A stretch of 64,000 nucleotides of DNA from contig NZ_CP109149.1 in NCBI RefSeq assembly GCF_035920345.1, forward strand, positions 3,720,001 to 3,784,000. Direction: 5' to 3'. The notes under the pieces are model-generated. The model was not told where the DNA came from. It worked only from the letters and a program-made list of their open reading frames with translations, and ran no database searches. A program made the position numbers and the translations under genes. Source of the stretch: Nocardia vinacea. Its GTDB lineage: Bacteria; Actinomycetota; Actinomycetes; Mycobacteriales; Mycobacteriaceae. This document shows positions 8,938 to 17,765 of this stretch, piece by piece; the stretch's first letter is position 1, and every line of letters begins with the position of its first letter.

Positions 8938-9142
8938 ACGGCCGCTTACCGAGCGGTTTTCCGCCGTTCACAGCCTGCGCGAGATTCGGCCGGACGGTCA
9001 GCTTCTGAGACAACGGCTGCCCCGCCGGACGACGGACAGCCACCAACGGGGCGACGGATACAGACAAGCGGGCATGTCGACGGCTTCTGATAGTCGTATC
9101 CCGTACCAACCGTCAACAACGCCTCACAGCATGAGGACTTGA

Positions 9143-9358
9143 CTCAAGGGACTCAAACGCCGTCTGGCCGACCATGTTTGGCGCATCATGATCGCCGACG
9201 AACAACACCACACGATCGGGGCGGGCTCCGCAGGACAGTCGAGGGCGAGTACGAAATCCTGCGCGGCCGGCTCAACCCCGCACACCAACACTTCGGATCA
9301 GTCACTTCCGGAACCCGCCACCGAACAGGCTACGACCAAACCCGCTCCAGCAGCTTGA
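9143..9358 (+). pseudogene. IS110-family transposase, 3' remnant
   Basis: The frame reads KGLKRRLADHVWRIMIADEQ and ends SLPEPATEQATTKPAPAA at the stop 9356-9358, which resembles the C-terminal end of actinobacterial IS110-type transposases (LKRRLxDxVWRxMxADE). An in-frame stop at 9140-9142 closes it upstream; the catalytic DEDD and serine domains are missing. It marks former insertion-sequence activity in this block. Confidence 0.5.
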
Positions 9359-9590
9359 CAAACACAGAGGAACGAACCCCCGCCTGGCCAGGATCGGCTT
9401 CCCCGGTGCCCGGCAAGTTCTCGAAGTCGAGCGCACCCGAACCAGCGGCCGCAAGATCAGCGGGGCGAGATCATCGCCCAACTCGAGGTGCCGACGCTAA
9501 CCGATGGCACGGTAGACACGCTTGGCGCACGTGCGCTCACCTCCGAACACACGCTCCTGCCCACTGTGCTGCAGCAGATAGCTCGCGGAC

Positions 9591-9812
9591 GAAGGGCACA
9601 GGTGCACTGGTCACACTGCGGGGATCACTCGCACCCGAGGGCGCGGTCATCAAAGCAGCGGCGGCGTCACCACATCGCGGGGCCCTCTCGCACTCGTGTG
9701 CAACGGCGATCGCATTCGCCTCGATGTACCCAACCGCACCGTTGATCTCCTCGTCGACGATGAGGAACTCGACATACGCCGTACCCGACCTGGTGCTGCA
9801 CCTCCAGCATGA
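9591..9812 (+). pseudogene. Dihydroxy-acid dehydratase (IlvD/Edd family), internal and 3' remnant
   Basis: One frame reads GALVTLRGSLAPEGAVIKAA, the conserved IlvD/Edd segment LRGNLAPxGAVIK. A second frame, from about 9681, reads LVCNGDRIRLDVPNRTVDLL and ends VDDEELDIRRTRPGAAPPA at 9812, matching the family C-terminus (GDxIxLDV...LLVDxxEL). About 100 residues between them are deleted and the frames do not match, so the gene is dead. Confidence 0.6.
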
Positions 9813-9860
9813 TCGGGGGGAGCGATGCGACCGGACGCGAAACCCAGCCCAGCCGGGGCG

Positions 9861-10784
9861 TCAGGGGCGGGTTGAGTTGATGGGCGCTTGGGCGGCGTCC
9901 GTGCCCCAGCTGGCCAGGAGACACAGCGCCTCCGCCGACGGCGAGCCCGGTTCCGCGTGGTAGACACACAGGTACTGCTCCGCGTCGTCCGGGAGGTACA
10001 ACGTCTCGTACGCCAGGGTCAGCTCACCGACCAGAGGGTGCCGCATCCGCTTCACACCATGCCCCTTTTCCTTCACGTCATGCGTGGCCCACAGCCGCCG
10101 GAACTCCTCGCTCTTGACCGATAGTTCCCCCACCAGCGCCGACAGCTCCGGGTCGTCCGGATGCTGGCCCGCGTACAGCCGCAGATAGCTGACCATGTCG
10201 GACGCCTTGGAATCCCAGTCCAGGAACAGCCGCCGGTAGTCGGGAGAAAGAAAGGTCAGCCGCGCCCAATTGCGTTCGGCGTGCGGCAGCTGCCCCCAGT
10301 CGCCGAAGAGCGCCGCCGCCATCTGGTTCCAGGCGAGGATCTCCGACCGCGCCCCGGCCACGTACGCGGGCATCCTGTCCATCGACTCCAGCAGTTGCTG
10401 CAACGTGACCCGCACCTGCTGCTGCTTGGGTGCCCGATACTTGCGCCGCAGTTGCTTGGGCTTGGCGAGGTGGGTCAGGTGCGCGTGCTCGGCGTCGGTC
10501 AGCCGCAGGGCGCGCGCGATCGAGTCGAGCACCTCCGCCGACACATTGCGCCCGTTGCCCTGCTCCAGCCGTGTGTAGTAAGCCACCGAGACCCCGGCCA
10601 GCTGAGCCAGTTCCTCGCGACGCAGGCCCGGCACCCGCCGGTGCCGCCCTTGCCAGGGAATCCCTACGTCACCCGGCTCGAGCCGGGCCCGGCGCGTACG
10701 CAAGAACTCGCTGAGCTCGGCGCGCTGGTCCAGGCCGTCGGAGTGGGCGGCCTGAGCGTCGTCCGGGGCAGGATTGTCGCTCAT
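9861..10784 (-). CDS. XRE-family (MmyB-like) transcriptional regulator
   Basis: 307 residues from ATG at 10784 (MSDNPAPDDAQAAHSDGLDQ). The helix-turn-helix is at about residues 40-90 (GLRREELAQLAGVSVAYYTR, LEQGNGRNVSAEVL), and the C-terminal MmyB-like ligand-binding domain (about 115-290) carries ILAWNQMAAALFGDW. Such regulators often sit divergent from the oxidoreductase they control; here an alcohol dehydrogenase begins 117 bp away. The gene style is Streptomyces-like. Confidence 0.88.
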   Translation of the reverse strand: MSDNPAPDDAQAAHSDGLDQRAELSEFLRTRRARLEPGDVGIPWQGRHRRVPGLRREELAQLAGVSVAYYTRLEQGNGRNVSAEVLDSIARALRLTDAEHAHLTHLAKPKQLRRKYRAPKQQQVRVTLQQLLESMDRMPAYVAGARSEILAWNQMAAALFGDWGQLPHAERNWARLTFLSPDYRRLFLDWDSKASDMVSYLRLYAGQHPDDPELSALVGELSVKSEEFRRLWATHDVKEKGHGVKRMRHPLVGELTLAYETLYLPDDAEQYLCVYHAEPGSPSAEALCLLASWGTDAAQAPINSTRP

Positions 10785-10828
10785 GCTCTCCAGTATTCCC
10801 GGTCGTACGACTACGAGCCTGATCCTGT

Positions 10829-10845
10829 CAGTGGTAGGACCACTG
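10829..10845. promoter_or_regulatory. Palindromic operator candidate between MmyB-like regulator and alcohol dehydrogenase
   Basis: CAGTGGTAGGACCACTG is a perfect inverted repeat, 7-bp arms with a 3-bp centre. It lies between the two divergent starts, 45 bp upstream of the regulator and 57 bp upstream of the dehydrogenase, the usual place for a MmyB-type binding site. Confidence 0.5.
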
Positions 10846-10901
10846 GACGTACGCAAAGCATGGCCTAGGCGAGTGCCGGTTCGTCCAGCACGCTGGAAGC
10901 C

Positions 10902-11945
10902 ATGACCACCACTGTTGCCGCATATGCCGCGCCCAGCGCCAAGGCTCCGCTGGAGCGCACCACCATCGAGCGCCGCACGCTCGGCGAGCACGACGTACTG
11001 ATCGCCATCAAGTTCGCCGGGATCTGCCACTCCGACATTCACCAGGCCCGTGCGGGCTGGGGTGAGGCCATCTTCCCGATGGTCCCGGGGCACGAGATCG
11101 CCGGCGTCGTCGAGGCGGTCGGTTCCGGTGTGACGAAGTTCAAGGTCGGCGACCGCGTCGGCGTCGGCTGCATGGTCGACTCCTGCCGCGAATGCGAGCC
11201 CTGCCGCAACGGCCAGGAGCAGCACTGTGTGCAGGGAAATGTGCAGACCTACAACGGCATCGGCAAGGACGGCGAACCCACCTACGGCGGCTACTCACAG
11301 AAGGTCGTCGTCGCCGAGGCATTCACCGTACGCATCCCCGAGGGCCTCCCCCTCGACGTCGCGGCGCCGCTGCTGTGCGCCGGCATCACCACGTACTCCC
11401 CGCTCAAGCACTGGGGCGCCGGCCCCGGCAAGAAGGTCGCTGTGATCGGCCTGGGCGGCCTGGGACATATGGGCGTCAAGATCGCCCACGCTCTCGGCGC
11501 GGAAGTCACCGTCCTGTCGCAGTCGCTGCGCAAGAAGGACGACGGCCTGAAGCTGGGCGCCGACCACTACTACGCCACCAGCGATCCGAAAACGTTCGAG
11601 GAGCTGGCCGGTTCCTTCGACATCATCCTCTCCACGGTGTCCGCGCCGCTGAACTTCGGCGCCTACCTGAGCCTGCTGAAGACGGCCGGCGCGCTGGTGA
11701 ACGTGGGCGCTCCCGAGGAACCCATCTCGCTGAACCTGTTCTCGCTGATCGGGGGCGCCAAGATCCTCGCCGGCTCCATGATCGGCGGCATCGCCGAGAC
11801 CCAGGAGATGCTCGACTTCTGCGCCGAGCACGGCCTGGGCGCAGAAATCGAGCTGATCGAGGCGAGCCAGATCAACGAAGCGTACGAACGGGTCGACAAC
11901 TCGGACGTGCGCTACCGCTTCGTGATCGACACGGCCACGATCTGA
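10902..11945 (+). CDS. Zinc-dependent alcohol dehydrogenase, CAD/YahK type
   Basis: 347-residue medium-chain dehydrogenase oxidising alcohols or reducing aldehydes with NAD(P). Catalytic zinc ligands lie in GICHSDIHQ and GHEIAG; the structural zinc cysteines are in [20 protein letters not shown]; the nucleotide motif is [10 protein letters not shown] at about 180. The gene is intact and divergent from the MmyB-like regulator. In such pairs the dehydrogenase answers aldehyde or electrophile stress; the true substrate is unknown. Confidence 0.92.
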   Translation: MTTTVAAYAAPSAKAPLERTTIERRTLGEHDVLIAIKFAGICHSDIHQARAGWGEAIFPMVPGHEIAGVVEAVGSGVTKFKVGDRVGVGCMVDSCRECEPCRNGQEQHCVQGNVQTYNGIGKDGEPTYGGYSQKVVVAEAFTVRIPEGLPLDVAAPLLCAGITTYSPLKHWGAGPGKKVAVIGLGGLGHMGVKIAHALGAEVTVLSQSLRKKDDGLKLGADHYYATSDPKTFEELAGSFDIILSTVSAPLNFGAYLSLLKTAGALVNVGAPEEPISLNLFSLIGGAKILAGSMIGGIAETQEMLDFCAEHGLGAEIELIEASQINEAYERVDNSDVRYRFVIDTATI

Positions 11946-12264
11946 TCGACACCTCGTTGGTCGGGGGCGCACTCACCGTGCCATCGGCCTGATCCCACGG
12001 GTAATCGAAGCCCTCCTCGGGCTCCGGCAACATCGCGCACAGAGATCGCCGGATCCCAGGAGGGCTCGCCATGTCCGCGGACGCTTGGTTACGCTTCGTC
12101 CTCCCCTGATTTCTCGTCCTTCTATGCCGCACATAGGGCGCACCGAAAGTCGGCTATGCGCTATCGGATGCCCTGGATCACTACACCCGCCGGCCCATCC
12201 GAAGAATCCGATACAAACCAGAATGCAAACCGTGGGGTTTCCGCGGGGCTGGGCCAAATAGAAA
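11946..12264. other. Intergenic stretch without a clear gene
   Basis: On the minus strand a short protein-like segment (MLPEPEEGFDYPWDQADGTV, near 12035-11975) is visible but has no family match or ribosome binding site. Nothing else is recognised up to the hairpin at 12265. Confidence 0.3.
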
Positions 12265-12299
12265 CAGGTCAGGACCGGCACAATACCGGTCCTGACCTG
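12265..12299. terminator. Strong bidirectional intrinsic terminator
   Basis: CAGGTCAGGACCGG and CCGGTCCTGACCTG form a perfect 14-bp stem with the 7-nt loop CACAATA. T-rich tracts follow on both strands (CTATTTT on plus, TTTCTATTT on minus). On the minus strand it lies directly after the tRNA-like sequence at 12309-12393. Confidence 0.8.
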
Positions 12300-12308
12300 C
12301 TATTTTGA

Positions 12309-12393
12309 GTGGATCTAAGGGGACTCGAACCCTCTGACCCCCACTCAGGAGTTCGAGTTATCTCATGATCACCGCTCGGTCCACCTATGGATG
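12309..12393 (-). other. Degenerate tRNA-like sequence
   Basis: The minus strand shows a T-arm-like GAGGGTTCGAGTCCCCT followed by TAGATCCAC, much like the 3' half of actinobacterial tRNA-Ala (GGGGTTCGAGTCCCCTTAGCTCCAC). The 5' part (GGTGGACCGAGCGG) pairs only partly with the acceptor, and no canonical anticodon loop can be folded. A perfect terminator follows. It is either a decayed tRNA or a tRNA 3'-end copy left by an integrated element. Not a working tRNA as far as can be judged by eye. Confidence 0.35.
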
Positions 12394-12468
12394 GTAATCG
12401 GGTCCGATCACCAATCGCCCGCCCGAACACCGCAGGTCGTCTCCGTTCCCGTGTTCGACACGCCCCGC

Positions 12469-12590
12469 CGGAAACACGAACCTGCGGCAACCGGACCAGA
12501 ACCGTCACGCCACCTCTATTTGCCGATGACCAGAAGTTTTCGGTGTCGCAGCAGGTTGGCGTACTGGTCGATACCCCCTCTGGACACAGA
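12469..12590. repeat. Dispersed direct repeat, copy 2 (122 bp long form)
   Basis: Near identical over 122 bp to copy 3 at 19954-20075, starting CGGAAACACGAACCTGCGGC and ending CTGGACACAGA, with a handful of substitutions. The core is shared with copies 1 and 4. Confidence 0.92.
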
Positions 12591-12639
12591 GCTGTGGCAT
12601 TTATGCCCCCAAAACCAGGTCAGGGCATCGCCACGACAC

Positions 12640-12768
12640 ATTATCTCCGCTGATCCCTTCCTGGTCCTGTTGGCCGCCGATCCTGATCAACGCCTGCTGG
12701 TGGTTTTCCCACCGCATGTCCTCGACGAGATGGCCGCTCGCCGCTTCTGCGAGGGGGTAGGCCGATGA
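12640..12768 (+). pseudogene. Possible 3' fragment of an unknown gene
   Basis: A protein-like tail DPFLVLLAADPDQRLLVVFP ... FCEGVGR ends at 12766-12768, directly right of repeat copy 2. The upstream frame runs back through the repeat and looks artificial, so this may be a truncated gene end. No family recognised. Confidence 0.25.
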
Positions 12769-12789
12769 GCATGCGCAGCGACGCCCACG

Positions 12790-13638
12790 TCAACCCAGAC
12801 GATTCCGGCCATTGCCGAGATCGGCCGAGGCCGCCGACACCGCGTCGAGCAGCTCCGCGGTCAGCTCGTCGAGATGCTCGCTTGTGCTCTCGATGCCGGG
12901 AAGGACGACTGAGACCGCCAGGGGCAACGGGTCTCCGGCGGCGAATACGGGCGCCGCGACGGACACAATGCCGGGAATGACACCACCTGTCGTGACTGTG
13001 AAACCCTGTTGACGCGTGGTGTCCTGAGCGGCCAGAACGCGCTGATCGTCCCAGTCGGGCGCGGTAGACATCTCGCGATCGCACAACTCGCGCGTGAGCG
13101 AAACCGGCAGGTAGGCGAGAAAGATCTGGCCTACCGACGAGGACAGCAGCGGCAAGGTTGCGCCGACCCGCACAGTGAGCGGGAGCGGGCGCGTTCCGTA
13201 CGCCCAACTCACGACGATCGGGCCTTGATCTCCCCACACCGCAACGTTCACTGAATGTCCGGTACGGTTTCGCAGCGCCTCGGCGTGGCTGCTCGTCACA
13301 GCCACTTCATTCGTCCGGCGCAGCGACTCCGCTCCGAGGCGGCGCATCGCCGGACCGAAATCGTAGAGCCCCGAAGAAGATTCCTGGGATGTCAAACCCG
13401 CACGACCGAGGCTGACGAGATAGCGGTGCACCTTGCTCGGCGCCATCTCGCTGGCTTGCGCAAGCGTCGACAAGCCCATCGGGCCACCACCTGCCGACAA
13501 GGCCTCGAGTACTCGCATCGCGATCTCGACGGACTGGATGCCGGTTCGTCCGTCCACCCGCCCCTGTTCGTCATGGTCCTCGACTGTCACATGTGCAGCA
13601 TAGGCAACCCGCGATGAATTCACCATTGCGAAGTCCAT
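12790..13638 (-). CDS. tsdR: IclR-family regulator of the gamma-resorcylate cluster
   Basis: 282 residues. The winged helix-turn-helix is at about 35-95 (GIQSVEIAMRVLEALSAGGG, then LSTLAQASEMAPSKVHRYLV), followed by the IclR effector domain (SVNVAVWGDQGPIVVSWAYG ... VSVAAPVFAAGDPLPLAVSV). It is divergent from the decarboxylase gene across 160 bp, matching TsdR in Rhodococcus jostii RHA1, an IclR-type regulator of the tsd genes. The symbol is assigned by context and family. The start may be internal (MVNSS or the GTG of VTVEDHDEQ). Confidence 0.82.
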   Translation of the reverse strand: MDFAMVNSSRVAYAAHVTVEDHDEQGRVDGRTGIQSVEIAMRVLEALSAGGGPMGLSTLAQASEMAPSKVHRYLVSLGRAGLTSQESSSGLYDFGPAMRRLGAESLRRTNEVAVTSSHAEALRNRTGHSVNVAVWGDQGPIVVSWAYGTRPLPLTVRVGATLPLLSSSVGQIFLAYLPVSLTRELCDREMSTAPDWDDQRVLAAQDTTRQQGFTVTTGGVIPGIVSVAAPVFAAGDPLPLAVSVVLPGIESTSEHLDELTAELLDAVSAASADLGNGRNRLG

Positions 13639-13798
13639 TTCTCTATGTTTAACTCACCTCGCCACGTTTTGTGATCTAGGACATATCCGATGCAGAGAGT
13701 GGCCTGTATCCGTGCCCCGCCAGCAGGCGAAGTGACTACCGCACCGTCGGCGTCGGCACCCCTCGCGGCCACTGCTGCGCCACCACGAAGGAGTCGAG
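13639..13798. promoter_or_regulatory. Divergent control region of IclR regulator and gamma-resorcylate operon
   Basis: 160-bp gap, AT-rich at 13640-13690 (TTTCTCTATGTTTAACTCACC, ACGTTTTGTGATCTAGG), fitting back-to-back promoters and an IclR operator. A good ribosome binding site, GAAGGAG, stands 7 bp before the decarboxylase ATG. No clear palindrome is visible. Confidence 0.4.
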
Positions 13799-14788
13799 AT
13801 GAAACTGATCGGGCTGGAAGAACACTTTGTGACACCCGAATTGGTGGGATACGGCAACTCGACGGCCTCGATCGCGCAACCCGCCGCGTGGGCCGAGGCA
13901 TCCCGCCGACTCCTCGACCTCACCGAGGAGCGGATTGTCGAGATGGACGCCGCCGGTCTCGACATGCAGGTGCTTTCCCTCAACTCACCCGGCATACAAG
14001 CCGAAGCGGACGCGGGGAACGCTGTGCGTCAGACGATCACCGTCAATGACTTCCTCGCCGGCGTCATCGCGGAGCACCCAGACCGCTTCTCAGGTTTCGC
14101 CGCCCTACCGCTGCAGGATCCGGTGGCCGCGGCAGCAGAACTCGAACGTGCCGTCACGCAACTCGGCCTCAAAGGTGCACTGGTCAACGCGCATACTCAG
14201 GGCCGATACCTCGACGACCCAACGATGCGCGTGGTGTGGGAACGCGCTGAGGCGCTGGATGTCCCGCTCTACCTCCACCCGGCCAACGGTGTCGACACCT
14301 CGCATGTCTTCAGTGGCCATCCGGAACTGGTGGGACCGATGTGGAGCTGGGGTGTCGACACGGCCACGCATGTACTGCGGCTGATCTTCGGCGGCGTCTT
14401 CGATGACTTTCCGAAAGCGAAGCTGCTACTCGGCCACATGGGTGAGGGGCTGGCGTTCGTGCTGTGGCGGATGGACTCGCGCTGGAGCTTCCACGCCCAC
14501 CATGGCATCGAGCTGGCCAAGGGGGTTCCGTCGGCGTATCTGAAGGACAACCTCTACATCACCACGAGCGGCGTGTGTTCGGCACCGCCTCTGCTGGCCG
14601 CGCTGCTCGCACTCGGGCCCGAGCACATCCTATTCGGTACCGATTATCCGTTCGAGTCCATCGAGACCGCGACCGATTTCCTCCGCAGCGCCCCGATCAG
14701 CGACGCGGACCGCGCCAAGATCGGGCATCTCAATGCCGAACGGCTGCTGCATCTCGACGTCGCCGCGCCCGCACCGGCACTCGTCTGA
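13799..14788 (+). CDS. tsdA: Gamma-resorcylate (2,6-dihydroxybenzoate) decarboxylase, amidohydrolase superfamily
   Basis: 329-residue metal-dependent non-oxidative decarboxylase converting gamma-resorcylate to resorcinol and CO2. Family marks are LEEHFVTPE at the start (metal-binding E/H), SGFAALPLQDP, YLHPANG (metal His), LGHMGEGLAF (His) and FGTDYPFE (catalytic Asp). Length and motif order match known gamma-resorcylate decarboxylases. It is the first gene of a plus-strand cluster with hydroxylase, transporter, maleylacetate reductase and hydroxyquinol dioxygenase. The exact hydroxybenzoate substrate is inferred from the whole set of genes. Confidence 0.86.
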   Translation: MKLIGLEEHFVTPELVGYGNSTASIAQPAAWAEASRRLLDLTEERIVEMDAAGLDMQVLSLNSPGIQAEADAGNAVRQTITVNDFLAGVIAEHPDRFSGFAALPLQDPVAAAAELERAVTQLGLKGALVNAHTQGRYLDDPTMRVVWERAEALDVPLYLHPANGVDTSHVFSGHPELVGPMWSWGVDTATHVLRLIFGGVFDDFPKAKLLLGHMGEGLAFVLWRMDSRWSFHAHHGIELAKGVPSAYLKDNLYITTSGVCSAPPLLAALLALGPEHILFGTDYPFESIETATDFLRSAPISDADRAKIGHLNAERLLHLDVAAPAPALV

Positions 14789-14802
14789 AGGGGCCGACAG
14801 CG

Positions 14803-16326
14803 ATGACGACCAAGGCTGAATACGACGTCGCGGTGATCGGGTACGGGCCGGTCGGTATGGTCACCGCCGCACTGCTCGGACGGTCCGGACACCGGGTGGT
14901 TGTGCTCGAGCGCTACGCGACCCTTTACAACCGTCCCCGTGCCGCGATCTTCGATGACGAAACGATGCGCACGTTCGACCGGCTCGGGATTGCCAACAGC
15001 CTCGAACCGAAGATGCACCGGCAGACCAGCTACGAATGGCGCAACGGCTCCGGCGAACTGCTGATCGAGCATTCCTTCGCCGAGATCGGCAGGCAGGGTT
15101 GGGCCGAGTGGTACATGATGTATCAACCCGATCTCGAGGATGCACTCGACGCATGTGTCCGATTACTGCCGAATGTGACGGTCCGGATGAACACCCCGGT
15201 CACGGGTATCGAACAAGCTTCGGACCAGGTGGCACTCACACTGTCGAACGGTGCCGCGCCGGTCACTGCGACGTACGTCGTAGCCTGCGACGGCGGCAAC
15301 AGCTTCACTCGCGAGTTCCTCGACATCGGACAAGAGGACTACGGCTTCTCCGAACCCTGGATGGTCTGCGACTTCCGCCTGACCGGTGGCGCCGCCCCAC
15401 CGAAGGCACGTCAGGTGTGCGACCCGGTCCAGCCGATCTCGGTGATCGCACTCGGACATGAACATCACCGCTTCAGCTTCATGCTCGATTCGGAGGAGTC
15501 CTTCGCGACCGAATCGGATCCGGAATCCGTGTGGCGGCGAGTCGCCGCATACCTCACACCCGATCAGGCCGAACTGATTCGCGCGGCGACATACACCTTC
15601 CGGTCACTGGTGGCGCAGCGCTGGCGTATCGAGCGGGTACTGCTGGCCGGCGACGCCGCCCACCAGATGCCGCCCTTCCTCGGCCAAGGCATGTGCTCCG
15701 GTATTCGCGACGCCCAGAATATCGCCTTCAAGCTGGACGCGGTTCTCGCCGGTATCGACTCCGACATACTCGACACCTACCAGAGCGAGCGGGAGCCGCA
15801 CGTGCGCGCCGTAATCGAGAAGGGCATCGAACTCGGACGGATCCAGACCGTTCGTGATCCGAAGCTCGCCGCTGAACGCGACGCCCGATTGCTCGCCCAG
15901 CGCGCCGAAATGCACGTTCCAGAGAAGCTCCGGTTCCCCGGCCTCGGCCCGGGCCTACGCACCGACACCCCCCAGGCCGGCTACTTGATGCCGCAAGGGA
16001 TGGTTGCTGCCGAACAACGGAAAGGCCGTTTCGACGAGATCGTCGGAACCGGATTCGTCCTTCTTGTCGACGAACGGCACGGCAACTCGGCTCCGCCGCC
16101 GCATGCCGACCTGCGCGTGGTCACACTCGGCGTCGACATCGACGACACCGACGACGGCACCTACACCTCCTGGTTCGACGAGCACAGCTGTGCAGCGGTG
16201 CTCTGGCGACCGGACTTCTACATCTATGGCACGGCATCGACGGCCGCGGACATTTCGGCTCTGGTGAACACACTGGAGTCCGCTCTGCGGCCCGTCGAAT
16301 CACTTGTGCCCACCGGAACAGCGTGA
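14803..16326 (+). CDS. tsdB: Resorcinol hydroxylase, class A FAD monooxygenase
   Basis: 507 residues from ATG 14803 with GGGG 11 bp upstream; a longer frame running back into the decarboxylase gene is not credible. Motifs are the dinucleotide fold YDVAVIGYGPVGMVTAALLG at residues 7-26, a DG motif (VACDGGNS) and GD (VLLAGDAAHQMPPFLGQGM). It is of the MhpA-like type with a thioredoxin-fold C-terminal domain. In the pathway it converts resorcinol to hydroxyquinol using NAD(P)H and O2. It follows the decarboxylase by 14 bp. Confidence 0.85.
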   Translation: MTTKAEYDVAVIGYGPVGMVTAALLGRSGHRVVVLERYATLYNRPRAAIFDDETMRTFDRLGIANSLEPKMHRQTSYEWRNGSGELLIEHSFAEIGRQGWAEWYMMYQPDLEDALDACVRLLPNVTVRMNTPVTGIEQASDQVALTLSNGAAPVTATYVVACDGGNSFTREFLDIGQEDYGFSEPWMVCDFRLTGGAAPPKARQVCDPVQPISVIALGHEHHRFSFMLDSEESFATESDPESVWRRVAAYLTPDQAELIRAATYTFRSLVAQRWRIERVLLAGDAAHQMPPFLGQGMCSGIRDAQNIAFKLDAVLAGIDSDILDTYQSEREPHVRAVIEKGIELGRIQTVRDPKLAAERDARLLAQRAEMHVPEKLRFPGLGPGLRTDTPQAGYLMPQGMVAAEQRKGRFDEIVGTGFVLLVDERHGNSAPPPHADLRVVTLGVDIDDTDDGTYTSWFDEHSCAAVLWRPDFYIYGTASTAADISALVNTLESALRPVESLVPTGTA

Positions 16327-16336
16327 GAGAGCCACA

Positions 16337-17677
16337 ATGAAACCTCAGACCTCCACAGGCCGCATGCTGGTTGTCGCTTGGATCGTGGCGATGCTGGAAG
16401 GGTTCGACCTGTCGGTGTACGGCGTCACCATCCCATCGTTGGTCGGTACGAAATCTCTCGGAATCGGGCCATCCGAGGCAGGGCATATCGGGTCATTGGT
16501 AGGAATCGGCATGCTGGTCGGAGCCGCCGCTGCCGGCGCGATCGTGCACCGTTTCGGCCCGCGCAGATTGCTGATCGTCAGCACGATTCTGTTCTCGGTA
16601 GGCATGCTGGTATCCACACTGGCCGTCGACGTCGCATGGTTCGGTGGGGGCCGGCTCATCGTCGGACTCGGCCTGGGTGTGGTTCTGCCAACACTCAACG
16701 CCTATGTCGCCGACCTCAGCGTGCCGGGCCGGCGCAGTAGGCACATCACGCTGATGATGAGTGGCTATGCGGCAGGTGCCATGCTCGCCCCGGTGCTGGG
16801 AGCGGCGCTCTTGCCCAGCTCGTCCTTCCGCTGGCTGTATGTCATCGGAGTGGTGCCCGCACTGATCGCGGTGCCGCTGCTGGTTGGGCTACCGGAGAGC
16901 CCACTGCACCTGCGCCGGATCGGCCGGCTCGATGCCGCCGCACCTATCGAACAGCGATTCGGGCTGTCGAGCGCGGCGCTGGCTGCGGCCGACGAGGCCA
17001 CTGGTAGCAAGGTCGCAGACCCGGGCCGCTGGTTCGGACTCCGCGAACTGCTTGTCGGTGGTCGGACGTTGCCCACCTGCATGTTCTGGATGATGTCATT
17101 TTGCGGACTGTTGCTCGTGTTCGGGATCAGCGCCTGGCTGCCATCGATCATGCGGGCGGCCGGGTACTCCCTCGGCTCGGCGCTGCTGCAAACAGCGGCG
17201 ATGTGGTCCGGAGTCTTCGTCGGCGTGATCATCGGGGGACACGTCGCAGACACCCTCGGCCCGAAACGCGTTGTGGTATCGGCCTTCCTCGTCGGGACGG
17301 TCAGCTTGATGCTGATGAGCCTCGGGCCGGCGACTCCACTGCTGTTCGTGCTGATGTTCATCAGCGGTTTCGGCTTCATCGGCTCACAGATCCTCGGCAA
17401 CGCCTTCATCGTCACGACCTATCCCGACGACCTCCGTGGCAACGGCCTGGCCTGGGCCTTGTCGGTGGGACGGTTCGGGGCGATCGTGGGCCCGACACTC
17501 GGTGCCTTCGTATTGGAGAGAGCCAGCGCGGTGGAATGGAACTTCTACACCTTCGCCTTCGTCGGCGTAATCGGAGCTGCCGCGGCGGCAGCGGTCCCCC
17601 GCGTCGTGAACCAGCGAACCGCGGGACGCAGCCTGATCGAGGTACGCGACGCTGGACCGGCGAATTTGGCCGGCTGA
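16337..17677 (+). CDS. tsdT: MFS transporter, aromatic acid uptake (AAHS-like)
   Basis: 446 residues with 12 predicted helices. The start at ATG 16337 (MKPQTSTGRM) has GAGAG upstream; a GTG-type start 33 bp earlier overlaps the hydroxylase gene. The loop 2-3 signature is HRFGPRRLL, and the DNA between helices 1 and 2 codes for EGFDLSVYGVTIPSL, with the Asp typical of aromatic-acid:H+ symporters. Its place inside the cluster points to gamma-resorcylate import. It lies 10 bp after the hydroxylase. Confidence 0.85.
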   Translation: MKPQTSTGRMLVVAWIVAMLEGFDLSVYGVTIPSLVGTKSLGIGPSEAGHIGSLVGIGMLVGAAAAGAIVHRFGPRRLLIVSTILFSVGMLVSTLAVDVAWFGGGRLIVGLGLGVVLPTLNAYVADLSVPGRRSRHITLMMSGYAAGAMLAPVLGAALLPSSSFRWLYVIGVVPALIAVPLLVGLPESPLHLRRIGRLDAAAPIEQRFGLSSAALAAADEATGSKVADPGRWFGLRELLVGGRTLPTCMFWMMSFCGLLLVFGISAWLPSIMRAAGYSLGSALLQTAAMWSGVFVGVIIGGHVADTLGPKRVVVSAFLVGTVSLMLMSLGPATPLLFVLMFISGFGFIGSQILGNAFIVTTYPDDLRGNGLAWALSVGRFGAIVGPTLGAFVLERASAVEWNFYTFAFVGVIGAAAAAAVPRVVNQRTAGRSLIEVRDAGPANLAG

Positions 17678-17765
17678 CCGGCGCATCGATTCACGGCCGC
17701 AGACTGGTCATCCGGCCGCCCCATGCCGCCGCTGGCCGTCGATCAACTGAAAGTTGGTTACCTAC

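Noticed and set aside
9139..9963. Long plus-strand ORF (274 aa) across the IS110/IlvD remnant region
   Set aside because: Composition is not protein-like overall; it only passes through pieces of decayed genes in changing frames and overlaps the end of the MmyB-like regulator.
14464..14802. Upstream extension of the resorcinol hydroxylase frame
   Set aside because: It overlaps the well conserved decarboxylase gene in another frame; the ATG at 14803 begins the FAD domain correctly.
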